Shown one piece after another: positions 25,832 through 39,199 of a stretch of 64,000 bases of DNA (positions within the stretch are counted from its first letter, which is position 1; the number at the start of each line of letters is the position of its first letter). The translations under genes were made by a program, and so were the position numbers. This DNA comes from Begonia masoniana. Taxonomy: Eukaryota > Streptophyta > Magnoliopsida > Cucurbitales > Begoniaceae. Location of the stretch: contig CM039508.1 of assembly GCA_022432975.1 (NCBI GenBank), forward strand, positions 14,106,954 through 14,170,953, written 5' to 3'. Under the pieces are notes generated by a model. It was given only the letters and a program-made list of their open reading frames with translations. It did not search any database and was not told where the DNA came from.

Positions 25832-26227
25832 TTACTCTCCATATAACTTCTTATCTCCTTTGGACACAATATCGCCTTTCAATATCTGCTCAGAATACAA
25901 GGACTTTCCTGATGGTAACATCACACTATATGGCCTATCAGCTGGTAAGTATTTTAACTTATGCTTACATGCAAACAAGGTTGCAATAAATGAGTGTGTG
26001 GCTCCCGTGTCAATAAGTGTATAAGCAGAAATACCACAGATCATAATTATACCTGTTATGACCGTATGCTGCATGGTATCTTCATCTTCCATCATAGCAA
26101 AGATTCGGGGCATTACTCTTGCTCGATTTGGATCAGGTGGCATGGGGCAGTCTCTGACTATATGTCCAACTTTATCACACCTGAAGCATCGGCCATAATG
26201 CAACTTGCATTCGCCATGGTGGTTCTT
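25832..26227 (-). pseudogene. Gag zinc knuckle and protease start of A
   Basis: In frame with gag but after TAG 26228-26230, which replaces a Gln codon between the two cysteine clusters. It includes a canonical C-x2-C-x4-H-x4-C knuckle (CFRCDKVGHIVRDC), which binds nucleic acid in the particle. The protease active site [10 protein letters not shown] follows. The frame is lost after KKLYGE by a single-base deletion relative to element B. Confidence 0.9.
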
Positions 26228-27094
26228 CTAGCAGTTGGAGCATAGAGAGGCCAATGGTCGTTTTCCCTTCCCTTGGTCTTCATTTGGATTGAAGGGTCTC
26301 TTTATACCTTGCTGTTGTTGTTGTGGTCCCCTGTTCTGTTGCGGCTGCCATCCTTTGGTCTGACGTGGTGGCGGTTGAGTTTCCTTTGTGAATTTCCTTG
26401 GCTGCTCACGCTGTGCATATGCTGTCATTTCAGCCTCTTCCAGCTTCAAGGCCTTAGCCGTCACTTCACCATAAGGTACATTGTGTATTCCAACAGTCTT
26501 TACTTTCATATACAAACTCGGCTTCACTCCTTGAACAAATTGGTAAGTCCTGTCCTCGTCATCCTCAACCAATCGGGGAGCAAACCGTGATAAAGCATCA
26601 AACTTGCATATGTAATCTATCACAGAGCCAGTTTGTCGCAGATTCATGAACTCCTTCTTCTTGTTGGCCCGAACAGTCCTATTGAAATACTTGTCGAAGA
26701 AGGCAGTCTTAAACATTTCCCAGGTCATAGCTCCTAAATTAGCGGTGTTCTGGATTGAATCCCACCAATGCCTTGCACTTAATTCCAAATGAAAGACTGC
26801 ATATGTGACCCTATCCCCTTCGTCAACCTTTGCATACTTAAACATGTCCTCCATCTTTCGAATCCATTCCTCAGCATAAATAGGATCCGAAACATGTCCA
26901 TTAAATACCGGGGGTCGAAGCCGGTGGAAACACTCACCCCCATGATCATGAGTTGCATTAGTACTGGAATTGCCTTGTTCCTCTCCAGTGGTCACAAGCT
27001 GTTCGATTTGGCGTGATTGACGAATAACTAGTTCTGTCAGCTGAGCAATAGTGTTACTATCCACATTGTCTTCTCTCTGTTGACCTCTCACCAT
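26228..27094 (-). pseudogene. gag of element A (Tekay-like), ended by a stop in the zinc region
   Basis: The start MVRGQQRE is chosen because the same Met-Val-Arg opening begins gag in B (55149) and C (62990); six further in-frame codons upstream are not conserved. A Gln-rich N-terminus precedes the capsid-type gag domain: FHRLRPPVFNG, AEEWIRKMEDMFKYA, ARHWWDSI, TWEMFKTAFFDKYF, FMNLRQTGSV and FAPRLVEDDEDR. A Gln/Pro-rich linker follows, then the first Cys cluster (CSNC), after which TAG stops the frame. Gag is the structural protein of the intracellular particle. Confidence 0.92.
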
Positions 27095-27238
27095 TTTGGG
27101 ATTCCTAAACAATAATCATAACATGTCTTAACTTAATGACATTGCTAAAATCATAAACACTTACAGTCGCTAGAGTGTACTCAGGTGGCAATCTGTGCTG
27201 GGAGGCAGTCTGCAGAATCGATTTTAGAACCCGGTTTT

Positions 27239-27250
27239 GCTTTGATACCA
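27239..27250 (-). promoter_or_regulatory. Primer binding site of element A (tRNA-Met type)
   Basis: Minus strand TGGTATCAAAGC, four bases inside the right LTR. It has one mismatch to TGGTATCAGAGC, which element B keeps. Confidence 0.85.
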
Positions 27251-27254
27251 TAAT

Positions 27255-28722
27255 TGTAATGACCACAAAGGAATCGCCACATAATCCATATCTTTTTTAA
27301 TCATTTAATTCTTATTACTCACACTTTATTCATTATTAGTAATATAATTTTTTTTTTGAAACATAACTTAGCTCAAGATGACATACGCGATTCACTAGGC
27401 ATCGCTCAGCAAAGAAATACATTACACATCTGCCGGCGGGTAGTGCAATGTGTATCAACTGATGAAGAAAAACTTAAACCCTTAGACTGCATCTACCGAC
27501 AGAGGAATAAAACCACATCTACCGGTCACTAGACGAAAAAACAATGTTTACATCATCCGATGAAGAAACTCATTACATCATCCGGTGAAATAAGGGGACA
27601 TCAACCGGTGAGTGGAAAAGAAGGGTATCATCCGGTGTACATGTGCTTCTCACGTGAACAATTAAAACTAACCCGGTCACTAAACGACAAGATAATCCTC
27701 ACATCATCCGGTGAAATAAGAGGACAACATCCGGTGTACATGTACTTCTCACGTGAACAATTAAAACATGACCCGGTCACTAAACGACAAAATAATACAC
27801 ATATCGCCCGATCGCTAGACGACAAAAAAAAACACTTATATCATCCGATGAAAACACACTACATCCACCGATCACTAAACGACAAAATAACACATATATC
27901 ATCCGATGAAAACTCACTACATCCACCGACCACTAGACGACAAAATAACATATATATCATCCGATGAGCAAAACGCTCGACATCACCGGATGACTAAAGC
28001 ACTCGACGTCATCCGATAGACATAACCTTCACTGACTTCAAACTTCAATGGCATAACATTCATACTAATGAAAATCAGTAACTCACCCAGAATTCATATA
28101 GCGGAAGACTTAAGCAAACAGACCATTCAATGATCCTTAAATTCAGTGGTCAACAGACACCGTTAAAAGAAGACTCAATGTTATAAAATAGACTCATCCT
28201 ACTTAAACTATCGTATTCATTATCATAACTAAAATCATAAAAACATTAACCAGGGGTCTCATTTGCCATCTAGCCACAGAATTGCTTCCTAAACACCTTC
28301 TAGCAACCAAGCTTAGACATCCTCATTAACTTTGAGATCCTCACCTGAAAACTCGTCACCTACATCATAAGGTTTAAACTATAAGCCTAATGCTTAGTAA
28401 GGAATGCAATACAAACATGTATAAATGAATGCACTGTTAAAAGAAGAAATCATGATCATATTCTTTTCATGCTCTTTTTTTATTCTTATTCTTGTTCTTG
28501 CTCTTGTTCTTTTCCATCACTTTCATCATATGGATTAAGGGAGGATTTGTGCCGTAAAGGGGGGATGACAGTGCAAGTGTACATAGTCCCTTTCAGGCTG
28601 TAATCATGGTCCTTCTCTTTGGACAGTGACATACGTCAAACCACCCCCAACCCTCACTTAGTCCGGTTTCATAAGTTTCATATTCGTGTCATATCTTGTT
28701 CATGGAAAATCATGCTCATAAA
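27255..28722 (-). repeat. 5' LTR of element A, truncated
   Basis: Matches 19710 onward from tgtaatgaccac to catgctcataaa, then passes directly into satellite (gtaaagtttcttatac) with two shared A bases at the join. About 940 bp, including the promoter end, are gone, so the element has lost its own promoter and left no target duplication. Confidence 0.92.
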
Positions 28723-29721
28723 GTAAAGTTTCTTATACTTCATCAAACGCATTACTAAGTCTTAATTACTCGTCCATGAAGGTTATTGGGTACTCAATAC
28801 ACGTCGTTCTCATCACTTCAAGTTAAAACCTTGAATGTGAAATGGATAACTTAGGTTCTAACCACAAGTCATGTAACACTCAACCTCATTTGCTTGATAC
28901 GTTCAGCTCTTTTGGAACAAATCGATTGAAGTAAAGTTTCTTATACTTCATCAAACGCATTACTAAGTCTTAATTACTCGTCCATGAAGGTTATTGGGTA
29001 CTCAATACACGTCGTTCTCATCACTTCAAGTTAAAACCTTGAATGTGAAATGGATAACTTAGGTTCTAACCACAAGTCATGTAACACTCAACCTCATTTG
29101 CTTGATACGTTCAGCTCTTTTGGAACAAATCGATTGAAGTAAAGTTTCTTATACTTCATCAAACGCATTACTAAGTCTTAATTACTCGTCCATGAAGGTT
29201 ATTGGGTACTCAATACACGTCGTTCTCATCACTTCAAGTTAAAACCTTGAATGTGAAATGGATAACTTAGGTTCTAACCACAAGTCATGTAACACTCAAC
29301 CTCATTTGCTTGATACGTTCAGCTCTTTTGGAACAAATCGATTGAAGTAAAGTTTCTTATACTTCATCAAACGCATTACTAAGTCTTAATTACTCGTCCA
29401 TGAAGGTTATTGGGTACTCAATACACGTCGTTCTCATCACTTCAAGTTAAAACCTTGAATGTGAAATGGATAACTTAGGTTCTAACCACAAGTCATGTAA
29501 CACTCAACCTCATTTGCTTGATACGTTCAGCTCTTTTGGAACAAATCGATTGAAGTAAAGTTTCTTATACTTCATCAAACGCATTACTAAGTCTTAATTA
29601 CTCGTCCATGAAGGTTATTGGGTACTCAATACACGTCGTTCTCATCACTTCAAGTTAAAACCTTGAATGTGAAATGGATAACTTAGGTTCTAACCACAAG
29701 TCATGTAACACTCAACCTCAT
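28723..29721. repeat. Highly uniform satellite island (about 4.8 monomers)
   Basis: The monomers here are practically identical; agtaaagtttc recurs at 28930, 29138, 29346 and 29554, each exactly 208 bp apart. The island sits between the truncated LTR of A and the CRM fragment X3. Such identity contrasts with the diverged monomers after 30190. Confidence 0.97.
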
Positions 29722-30190
29722 TGCAAAACATACAATCTCCTAGGAAAAGATCTTATCCGACTGAATCTATTCAAATCAGTTCAAATCACGTTCAAACGAA
29801 GTTGATCATCCTACGAAAATTCTTAGTTATTTTATCATTTTTTTTTATCTTCTTTTAACATTTTTTATTTACTTAAATATGTAGCCTATTTAAAGGCAAA
29901 ACTTCAAGTTTTGAATTAAATCAGGTTTTATCTAATTGTGAGAGAATTTCTCTTAGTTTCTTGAAGAAACTTCGAACTTCTCAAGGTTCTCCTTGTGGCG
30001 TTCAAAGTCTGACTTATAAAAACGAACATACATATTCGTTTGGGGCGTCCTCCTCATTTCAAGGTTCGGGTTTGTATAGATTTCGGGTAAAGGATTTCCT
30101 CATATTCGAACTTGTAGATTCTGGGTTAACGACGATGCCAATATTTTTATCGTGGGTCACCGTCACATCGTTGGCGTGGTTCACATCATT
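29722..30190 (+). mobile_element. CRM LTR fragment X3
   Basis: Aligns with the last two thirds of the X LTR (from gcaaag...tcctaggaaaagatcttatccg to ttcacatcatt) including the TATA-like word at 29887-29894. Left and right joins to satellite use short shared sequence (tgc; catta). It lacks the primer site. It is more diverged from X1 and X2 than they are from each other. It may be the outer part of the LTR that element A interrupted at 19710, but about 30 bp between the two parts are missing. Confidence 0.85.
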
Positions 30191-31919
30191 ACTAAGTCTT
30201 AATTACTCGTCCATGAAGGTTATTGGGTCCTCAATACACGTCGTTATCATCATTTCAGGTTAAAACCTTGAATGTGAAATGGAAACTTAGGTTCTAACAA
30301 CAAGTCATGTAACACTCAACCTCATTTACTTGATACGTTAAGCTCTTTTGGAACAAATCGATTGAAGTAAAGTTTCTTATACTTTATTAAACGCATTACT
30401 ATGTCTTAATTACTCTTCCATGAAGGTTATTGGGTCCACAATACATGTCGTTTTTATCACTTCAAGTTAAAACCTTGAATGTGAAATGGATAACTTAGGT
30501 TTTAACCACAAATCATGTAACACTCAACTTCATTTCCTTGATACGTTCAGCTCTTTTGGAACAAATCAATTTAAGTAAAGTTTCTTATACTTTATCAAAC
30601 GTATTACTAAGTCTTAATTATTCGTCCATGTAGGTTATTGGGTCCTCAATAAACATCGTTCTCATCACTTCAAGTTAAAACCTTGAATGTGAAATGGATA
30701 ACTTAGGTTCTAACCACAAGTCATGTAACACTCAACTTCATTTGCTTGATACGTTCAGCTCTTTTGGAATAAATCGATTGAAGTAAAGTTTCTTATACTT
30801 CATCAAACGCATTACTAAGTCTTAATTACGCGTCCATGAAAGTTATTGGCTCCTCAATACATGTCGTTCTCATCCCTTCAAGTTAAAACCTTGAATGTGA
30901 AATGGAAAACTTAGGTTCTAACCAAAAGTCATGGAACACTCAACCTCATTTGCTTGATACGTTCAGCTCTTTTGGAACAAATCGATTGAAGTAAAGTTTC
31001 TTATACATAATCAAACGCATTACTAAGTCTTAATTACGCGTCCATGAATGTTATTGGGTCCTCAATACATGTCGTTCTCATCACTTCAAGTTAAAACCTC
31101 GAATGTGAAATAGATAACTTAGGTTCTAATCACAAGTCATGTAACACTTAACCTCATTTCCTTGATACGTTCAGCTCTTTTAGAACAAATCAATTGAAGT
31201 AAAGTTTGTTATAAATCATCAAACGAATTGCTAAGTCTTAATTACGGGTCCATGAAGGTTGTTGGATCCTCAATACACGACGTTCTCATCCTTTTAAGTT
31301 AAAACCTTGAATGTGAAATGGATAACTTAGGTTCTAACCCCAAGTCATGTAACACTCAACCTCATTTGTTTGATACGTAAAGCTCTTTTGGAACAAATCG
31401 ATTGAAGAAAGTTTCTTATACTTCATCAAACGCATTACTAAGTCTTAATTACTCGTCCAAGAAAGTTATTGGGACCTTAATTTACGTCGTTCTCATCACT
31501 TCAAACTAAAACCTTGAAAGTGAGATGAATAACTTAGGTTCTAACCACAAGTCATGTAACACTCAAATTCATTTGCTTGATACGTTAAGCTCTTTTGGAA
31601 AAAATCGATTGAAGTAAAGTTTCTTATACATCACCAAACGCATTACTAAGTCTTAATTACGCGTCCATGAATGTTATTGGGTCCTCAATACACGTCGTTC
31701 TCATCACTTCAAGTTAAAACGTTACATGTGAAATGGATAACTTAGGTTCTAACCACTAGTCATGTAACATTCAACCTCATTTCCTTGTTACGTTCAGCTC
31801 TTTTGTAACAAATCGATTGAAGTAGAATTTCTTGTACTTCTTCAAACGCATTACTAAGTCTTAATTACTCATCCATGAAGGTTATTTGGACCTCAATACA
31901 CCTCGTTCTCATCACTTCA

Positions 31920-34825
31920 AGTTAAAACCTTGAAAATGAAATGAATAACTTAGGTTCTAACCACAAGTCATGTAACACTCAACCTCATTTGCTTCATACG
32001 TCCAGCTCTGTTGGAACAAATCGATTGAAGTAAAGTTTCTTATACTTTGTCAAACGTATTACTAAGTCTTAATTACACGTCCATGTAGGTTATTGGGTCC
32101 ACAATGCACGTCGTTCTCATCACTTCATGTTAAAACCTTGAATGTGAAATTGATAACTTAGGTTATAACCAAAACTCATGTAACATTCAACCTCATTTGC
32201 TTAATACGTTCAGCTCTTTTGGAACAAAACGATAGAACTAAAGTTTCTTATACTTCATCAAATGCATTACTAAATCTTAATTACTTGTCGATGAAGGTTA
32301 TTGGGTCATAATTATACGTCGTTCTCATCCTTCCAAGTTAAAATCTTGAATGTGAAATGGAAATTTAGGTTCTAACCAAAAGTCATGTAACACTGAACCT
32401 CATTTGCTTGATACTTTCAGCCCTTTTGTAACAAACCAATTAAAGTAAAGTTTCTTAAACTTAATCAAACGCATTACTAAGTCTTAATTACTCGTCCATA
32501 AAGGATATTGGGTCCTCAATACACGTCGTTCTCAACACTTCAAGTTAAATCCTTGAATGTGAAATGGATAACTTTGTTTCTAACCACAAGTCATGTAACA
32601 ATTAACCTCATTTGCTTGACACGTTCAGCTTTTTTGGAGCAAATCGATTTAAGTAAAGTTTCTTATACTTCATCAAACGCATTACTAAGTCTTAATTACT
32701 CGTCCATGAATGTTGTTGGGTCCTCAATACACGTCGTTCTCCTCCCTTCAAGTTAAAACCTTGAATGTGAAATGGATAACTTAGTTTCTAACCACAAGTC
32801 ATGTAACACTCAACCTCATTTGCTTTATACGTTCAGCTCTTTTGGAACAAATCGAGTGAAATATAGTTTCTTATACTTCATGAAACGCATTACTATGTCT
32901 TAATTACTAGATCCATGAAGGTTAATGGGTCCTCAATACACATCATTCTCATCACTTCAAGTTAAAACCTTAAATGTTAAATGAATAACTTAGGTTCAAA
33001 CCACAAGTCATGTAAACTCAACCTCATTTGCTTGATACGTTCAGCTCTTTTGGAACAAATCGATTGTACCGAAGTTTCTTATCCTTCATCAAACGCATTA
33101 CTAAGACTTAATTACGCATCCATGAAGGGTGTTGGGCCCACAATACACGTCGTTCTCATCCCTTCAAGTTAAAACCTTGAATGTGAAATAGATAACTTAG
33201 GTTCTAACCACAAGTCATGTAACACTCAACCTCATTTGCTTGATACGTTCAGCTCTTTTGGAACAAATCGATTAAACTGAAGTTTCTCATACTTCATCAA
33301 ATGTATTACTATGTCTTAATTACTCGTCCATGAAGTTTATTAGGTCCTTAATACACATCGTTCTCATCACTTCAAGTTAAAACCTTGAAAATGAAATGAA
33401 TAACTTAGGCTCAAACCAAAAGTCATGTAACACTTAACCTCATTTGCTTCATACGTTCAGCTCTTTTGGAACAAATCGATTGAAGTAAAGTTTCTAATAC
33501 TTTGTCAAACGTATTACTAAGTCTTAATTACACGTCCATATAGGTTATTGGGTCCTCAATGCACGTCGTTCTCATCACTTCATGTTAAAACCTTGAATGT
33601 GAAATGGATAACTTAGGTTATAACCAAAAGTCATGTACATCCAAACCATTTATCTTAATACGTTCAGCTCTTTTGGACAAAACGATAGAAGTAAAGTTTC
33701 TTATACTTCATCAAACGCATTACTAATCTTAATTACTTGTCGATGAAGGTTATTGGGTCTAATTACTGTCGTTCTCATCCTTTCAGTTAAAACCTTGAAT
33801 TGAATGGAATTTAGGTTCTAACCACAAGTCATGTAACACTCAACCTCATTTGCTTGATACTTTTCCTGCTCTTTTCGACAACCAATTAAAGTAAAGTTTC
33901 TTAAACTTAATCAAACGCATTACTAAGTCTTAATTACTCGTCCATAAAGGATATTGGGTCCTCAATACACGTCGTTCTCAACACTTCAAGTTAAATCCTT
34001 GAATGTGAAATGGATAACTTTGTTTCTAACCACAACTTATATAACAATTAACTTCATTTGCTTGACACGTTCAGCTCTTTTGGAGCAAATCGATTGAAGT
34101 AAAGTTTCTTATACTTCATCAAATGCATTACTAAGTGTTAATTACTCGTCCATGAATGTTGTTGGGTCCTCAATACACGTCGTTCTCCTCCCTTCAAGTT
34201 AAAACCTTGAATTTAAAATGGATAACTTAGTTTCTAACCACAAGTCATGTAACACTCAACCTCATTTGCTTTATACGTTTAGCTCTTTTGGAACAAATCG
34301 AGTGAAATAAAGTTTCTTATACTTCATGAAACGGATTACTATGTCTTAATTACTCGTCCATGAAGGTTAATTGGTCCTCAATACACATCATTCTCATCAC
34401 TTCAAGTTAAAACCTTGAATGTGAAATGGATAACTTAGGTTCAAACCACAAGTCATGTAACACTCAACCACATTTGCTTGATACGTTCAGCTCTTTTGGA
34501 ACAAATCGATTGTACCGAAGTTTCTTATCCTTCATCAAACGCATTACTAAGACTTAATTACGCGTCCATGAAGGGTGTTGGGCCCTCAATACACGTCGTT
34601 CTCATCCCTTCAAGTTAAAACCTTGAATGTGAAATAGATAACTTAGGTTCTAACCACAAGTCATGTAACACGCAACCTCATTTGCTTGATACGTTCAGCT
34701 CTTTTGGAACAAATCGATTAAACTGAAGTTTCTCATACTTCATCAAACGTATTACTATGTCTTAATTACTCGTCCATGAAGTTTATTAGGTCCTCAATAC
34801 ACATCGTTCTAAACACTTCAAGTTA
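31920..34825. repeat. Seven-monomer higher-order repeat, two consecutive copies (about 1.45 kb each)
   Basis: Seven distinguishable monomers recur in order. Their markers are: gaaaatgaaatgaat with cttcatacg; aaacgatagaa; accaattaaag with taaacttaatc; gcttgacacg with aatgttgttggg; gagtgaaata with ggttaatgggt; gattgtaccgaag with gtgttgggcc; gattaaactgaag with gtttattagg. The aacgatag marker lies at 32231, 33684 and 35131 (1453 and 1447 apart); gtgttgggcc lies at 33129 and 34575 (1446 apart). Seven times 208 is 1456. Confidence 0.82.
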
Positions 34826-37800
34826 AAACCTTGAAAATGAAATGAATACTTAGGTTCTAACCACAAGTCATGTAACACTCAACCTCTTTTGCTTCATACG
34901 TCAGCTTTTTGGAACAAATCGATTGAAGTAAAGTTTCTTATACTTTGTAAAACGTATTACTAAGTCTTAATTACACGTCCATATAGGTTATTGGGTCCAT
35001 CAATGACATGTCGTTCTTATCACTTCAAGTTAAAACCTTGAATGTGAAATGGATAACTTAGGTTATAACCAAAAGTCATGTAACACTCAACCTCATTTGC
35101 TTGATACGTTCAGCTATTTTGGAACAAAACGATAGAAGTAAAGTTTCTTATACTTCATCAAAAACGCATTACTAAGTCTTAATTACTTGTCGATGAAGGT
35201 TATTGGGTCCTAATTACACGTCGTTCTTATCCTTTCGAGTTAAAACCTTGAATGTGAAATGGAAATTAGGTTCTAAACCACAAGTCATGTAACACTCAAC
35301 CTCATTTGCTTGATACTTTCAGCTCTTTTGGAACAAACCAATTAAGTAAAGTTTCTTAAACTTAATCAAACGCATTACTAAGTCTTAATTACTCGTCCAT
35401 AAATGTTATTGGGTCCTCAATACATGTCGTTCTCATACACTTCAAGTTAAAAAACCTTGAATGTGAAATGGATAACTTAGTTTCTAAGCCAAGTCATGTA
35501 ACAATTAACCTCATTTGCTTGATCACTTCAGCTCTTTTGGAGCAAATCGATTGAAGTAAGTTTCTTATACTTCATCAAACGCATTACTAAGTCTTAATTA
35601 CTCGTCCATGAAGGTTATTGGGTCCTCAATACACGTCGTTCTCATCACTTCAAGTTAAAACCTTGAAAATGAAATGAATAACTTAGGTTCTAACCACAAG
35701 TCATGTAACACTCAACCTCATTTGCTTGATACGTTCAGCTCTTTTGGAACAAATCGATTGAAGTAAAGTTTCTTATACTTCATCAAACGCATTACTAAGT
35801 CTTAATTACTCGTCCATGAATGTTATTGGGTCCTCAATACACGTCGTTCTCATCACTTCAAGTTAAAACCTTGAATGTGAAATGGATAACTTAGGTTCTA
35901 ACCAAAAGTCATGTAACACTCAACCTCATTTGCTTGATACGTTCAGCTCTTTTGGAACAAATCGATTGAAGTAAAGTTTCTTATACTTCATCAAACGCAT
36001 TACTAAGTCTTAATTACTCGTCCATGAATGTTATTGGGTCCTCAATACACGTCGTTCTCCTCCCTTCAAGTTAAAACCTTGAATGTGAAATGGAAACTTA
36101 GGTTCTAACCAAAAGTCATGTAACACTCAACCTCATTTGCTTGATACGTTCAGCTCTTTTGGAACAAATCGATTGAAGTAAAGTTTCTTATACTTCATCA
36201 AACGCATTACTAAGTCTTAATTACTCGTCCATGAAGGTTATTGGGTCCTCAATACACGTCGTTCTCAACACTTCAAGTTAAAACCTTGAATGTGAAATGG
36301 ATAACTTAGGTTCTAACCACAAGTCATGTAACACTCAACCTCATTTGCTTGACACGTTCAGCTTTTTTGGAGCAAATCGATTTAAGTAAAGTTTCTTATA
36401 CTTCATCAAACGCATTACTAAGTCTTAATTACTCGTCCATGAATGTTATTGGGTCCTCAATACACGTCGTTCTCCTCCCTTCAAGTTAAAACCTTGAATG
36501 TGAAATGGATAACTTAGGTTCTAACCACAAGTCATGTAACACTCAACCTCATTTGCTTGATACGTTAAGCTCTTTTGGAACAATCGATTGAAGTAAGTTT
36601 CTTATACTTCATCAAACGCATTACTAAGTCTTAATTACACGTCCATATAGGTATTGGGTCCTCAATGCACGTCGTTCTCATCACTTCATGTTAAAACCTT
36701 GAATGTGAAATGATAACTAGGTTCTAAACCAAAAGTCATGTAACATCAACCTCATTTGCTTGATACGTTCAGCTCTTTTGGAACAAAAACGATAGAAGTA
36801 AAGTTTCTTATACTTCTCAAACGCATTACTAATCTTAATTACTTGTCGATGAGGTTATTGGGATCCTCAATATCACGTCGTTCTCATACCTTCAAGTTAA
36901 AAACCTTGAATGTGAAATGGATAATTTAGGTTCTAACCACAAGTCATGTAACACTGACACCTCATTTGCTTGATACTTTCAGCTCCTTTTGGAACAAATC
37001 GATTAAAGTAAAGGTTTCTTATACTTAATCAAACGCATTACTAAGTCTTAATTACTCGTCCATGAAGGTGTATTGGGTCCTCAATACACGTCGTTCTCAA
37101 TCCCTTCAGTTTAAAATCCTTGAATGTGAAATGGATAACTTAGTTTCTAACCACAAGTCATGTAACACTCAACCTCATTTGCTTTATACGTTCAGCTCTT
37201 TTGGAACAAATCGAGTGAATATAGTTTCTTATACTTCATGAAACGCCTACTATGTCTTAATACTAGTCCATGAAGGTTAATGGGTCCTCAATACACCTCA
37301 TTCTCATCACTTCAAGTTAAAACCTTAAATGTTAAATGAATAACTTAGGTTCAAACCACAAGTCATGTAAACTCAACCTCATTTGCTTGATACGTTCAGC
37401 TCTTTTGGAACAAATCGATTGTACGAAGTTTCTTATCCTTCATCAAACGCATTACTACGACTTCATGACGCATCCATGAAGGGTGTTTGGGCCCACAATA
37501 CAGTCGTTCTCATCCTTCAAGTTAAAACCTTGACTTTGAAATAGATAACTTAGGTTCTAACCACAAGTCATGTAACACTCAACCTCATTGCTTGATACGT
37601 TCAGCTCTTTTGGAACAAATCGATTGAAGTAAAGTTTCTTATACTTCATCAAACGCATTACTAAGTCTTAATTACACGTCCATATAGGTTATTGGGTCCT
37701 CAATACACATCGTTCTCATCACTTCAAGTTAAAACCTTGAAAATGAAATGAATAACTTAGGTTCTAACCACAAGTCATGTAACACTCAACCTCATTTGCT

Positions 37801-39199
37801 TAATACGTTCAGCTCTTTTGGAACAAATCGATTGAAGTAAAGTTCTTATACTTCATCAAACGTATTACTAAGTCTTAATTACACGTCCATATAGGTTATT
37901 GGGTCCTCAATGCACGTCGTTCTCATCACTTCATGTTAAAACCTTGAATGTGAAATAGATAACTTAGGTTCTAACCACAAGTCAGTAACACTCAACCTCA
38001 TTTGCTTGATACGTTCAGCTCTTTTGGAACAAAACGATAGAAGTAAAGTTTCTTATACTTCATCAAACGCATTACTAAATCTTAATTACTTGTCGATGAA
38101 GGTTATTGGGTCATAATTACATGTCGTTCTCATCCTTTCAAGTTAAAACCTTGAATGTGAAATGGAAATTTAGGTTCTAACCACAAGTCATGTAACACTC
38201 AACCTCATTTGCTTGATACGTTCAGCTCTTTTGGAACAAACCAATTAAAGTAAAGTTTCTTAAACTTAATCAAACGCATTACTAAGTCTTAATTACACGT
38301 CCATATAGGTTATTGGGTCCTAATTACACGTCCATATAGGTTATTGGGTCCTCAATGCACGTCGTTCTCATCACTTCAAGTTAAAACCTTGAATGTGAAA
38401 TGGATAACTTAGTTTCTAACCACAAGTCATGTAACACTCAACCTCATTTGCTTGATACGTTCAGCTCTTTTGGAGCAAATCGATTGAAGTAAAGTTCTAA
38501 CCACAAGTCATGTAACACTCAACCTCATTGCTTGATACGTTCAGCTCTTTTGGAACAAATCGATTAAACTGAAGTTTCTCATACTTCATCAAACGCATTA
38601 CTAAGTCTTAATTACACGTCCATATAGGTTATTGGGTCCTCAATACACGTCGTTCTCATCCCTTCAAGTTAAAACTTGAATGTGAAATAGATAACTTAGG
38701 TTCTAACCACAAGTCATGTAACACTCAACCTCATTTGCTTGATACGTTCAGCTCTTTTGGAACAAATCGATTGAAGTAAAGTTTCTATACTTCATCAAAC
38801 GCATTACTAAGTCTTAATTACTCGTCCATGAAGGTTATTGGGTCCTCAATACACATCATTCTCATCACTTCAAGTTAAAACCTGAATGTGAAATGGATAA
38901 CTTAGTTTCTAACCACAAGTCATGTAACACTCAACCTCATTTGCTTGATACGTTCAGCTCTTTTGGAACAAATCGATTGAAGTAAAGTTTCTTATACTTC
39001 ATCAAACGCATTACTAAGTCTTAATTACTCGTCCATGAATGTTGTTGGGTCCTCAATACACGTCGTTCTCATCCCTTCAAGTTAAAACCTTGAATGTGAA
39101 ATGGATAACTTAGTTTCTAACCACAAGTCATGTAACACTCAACCACATTTGCTTGATACGTTCAGCTCTTTTGGAACAAATCGATTGTACCGAAGTTTC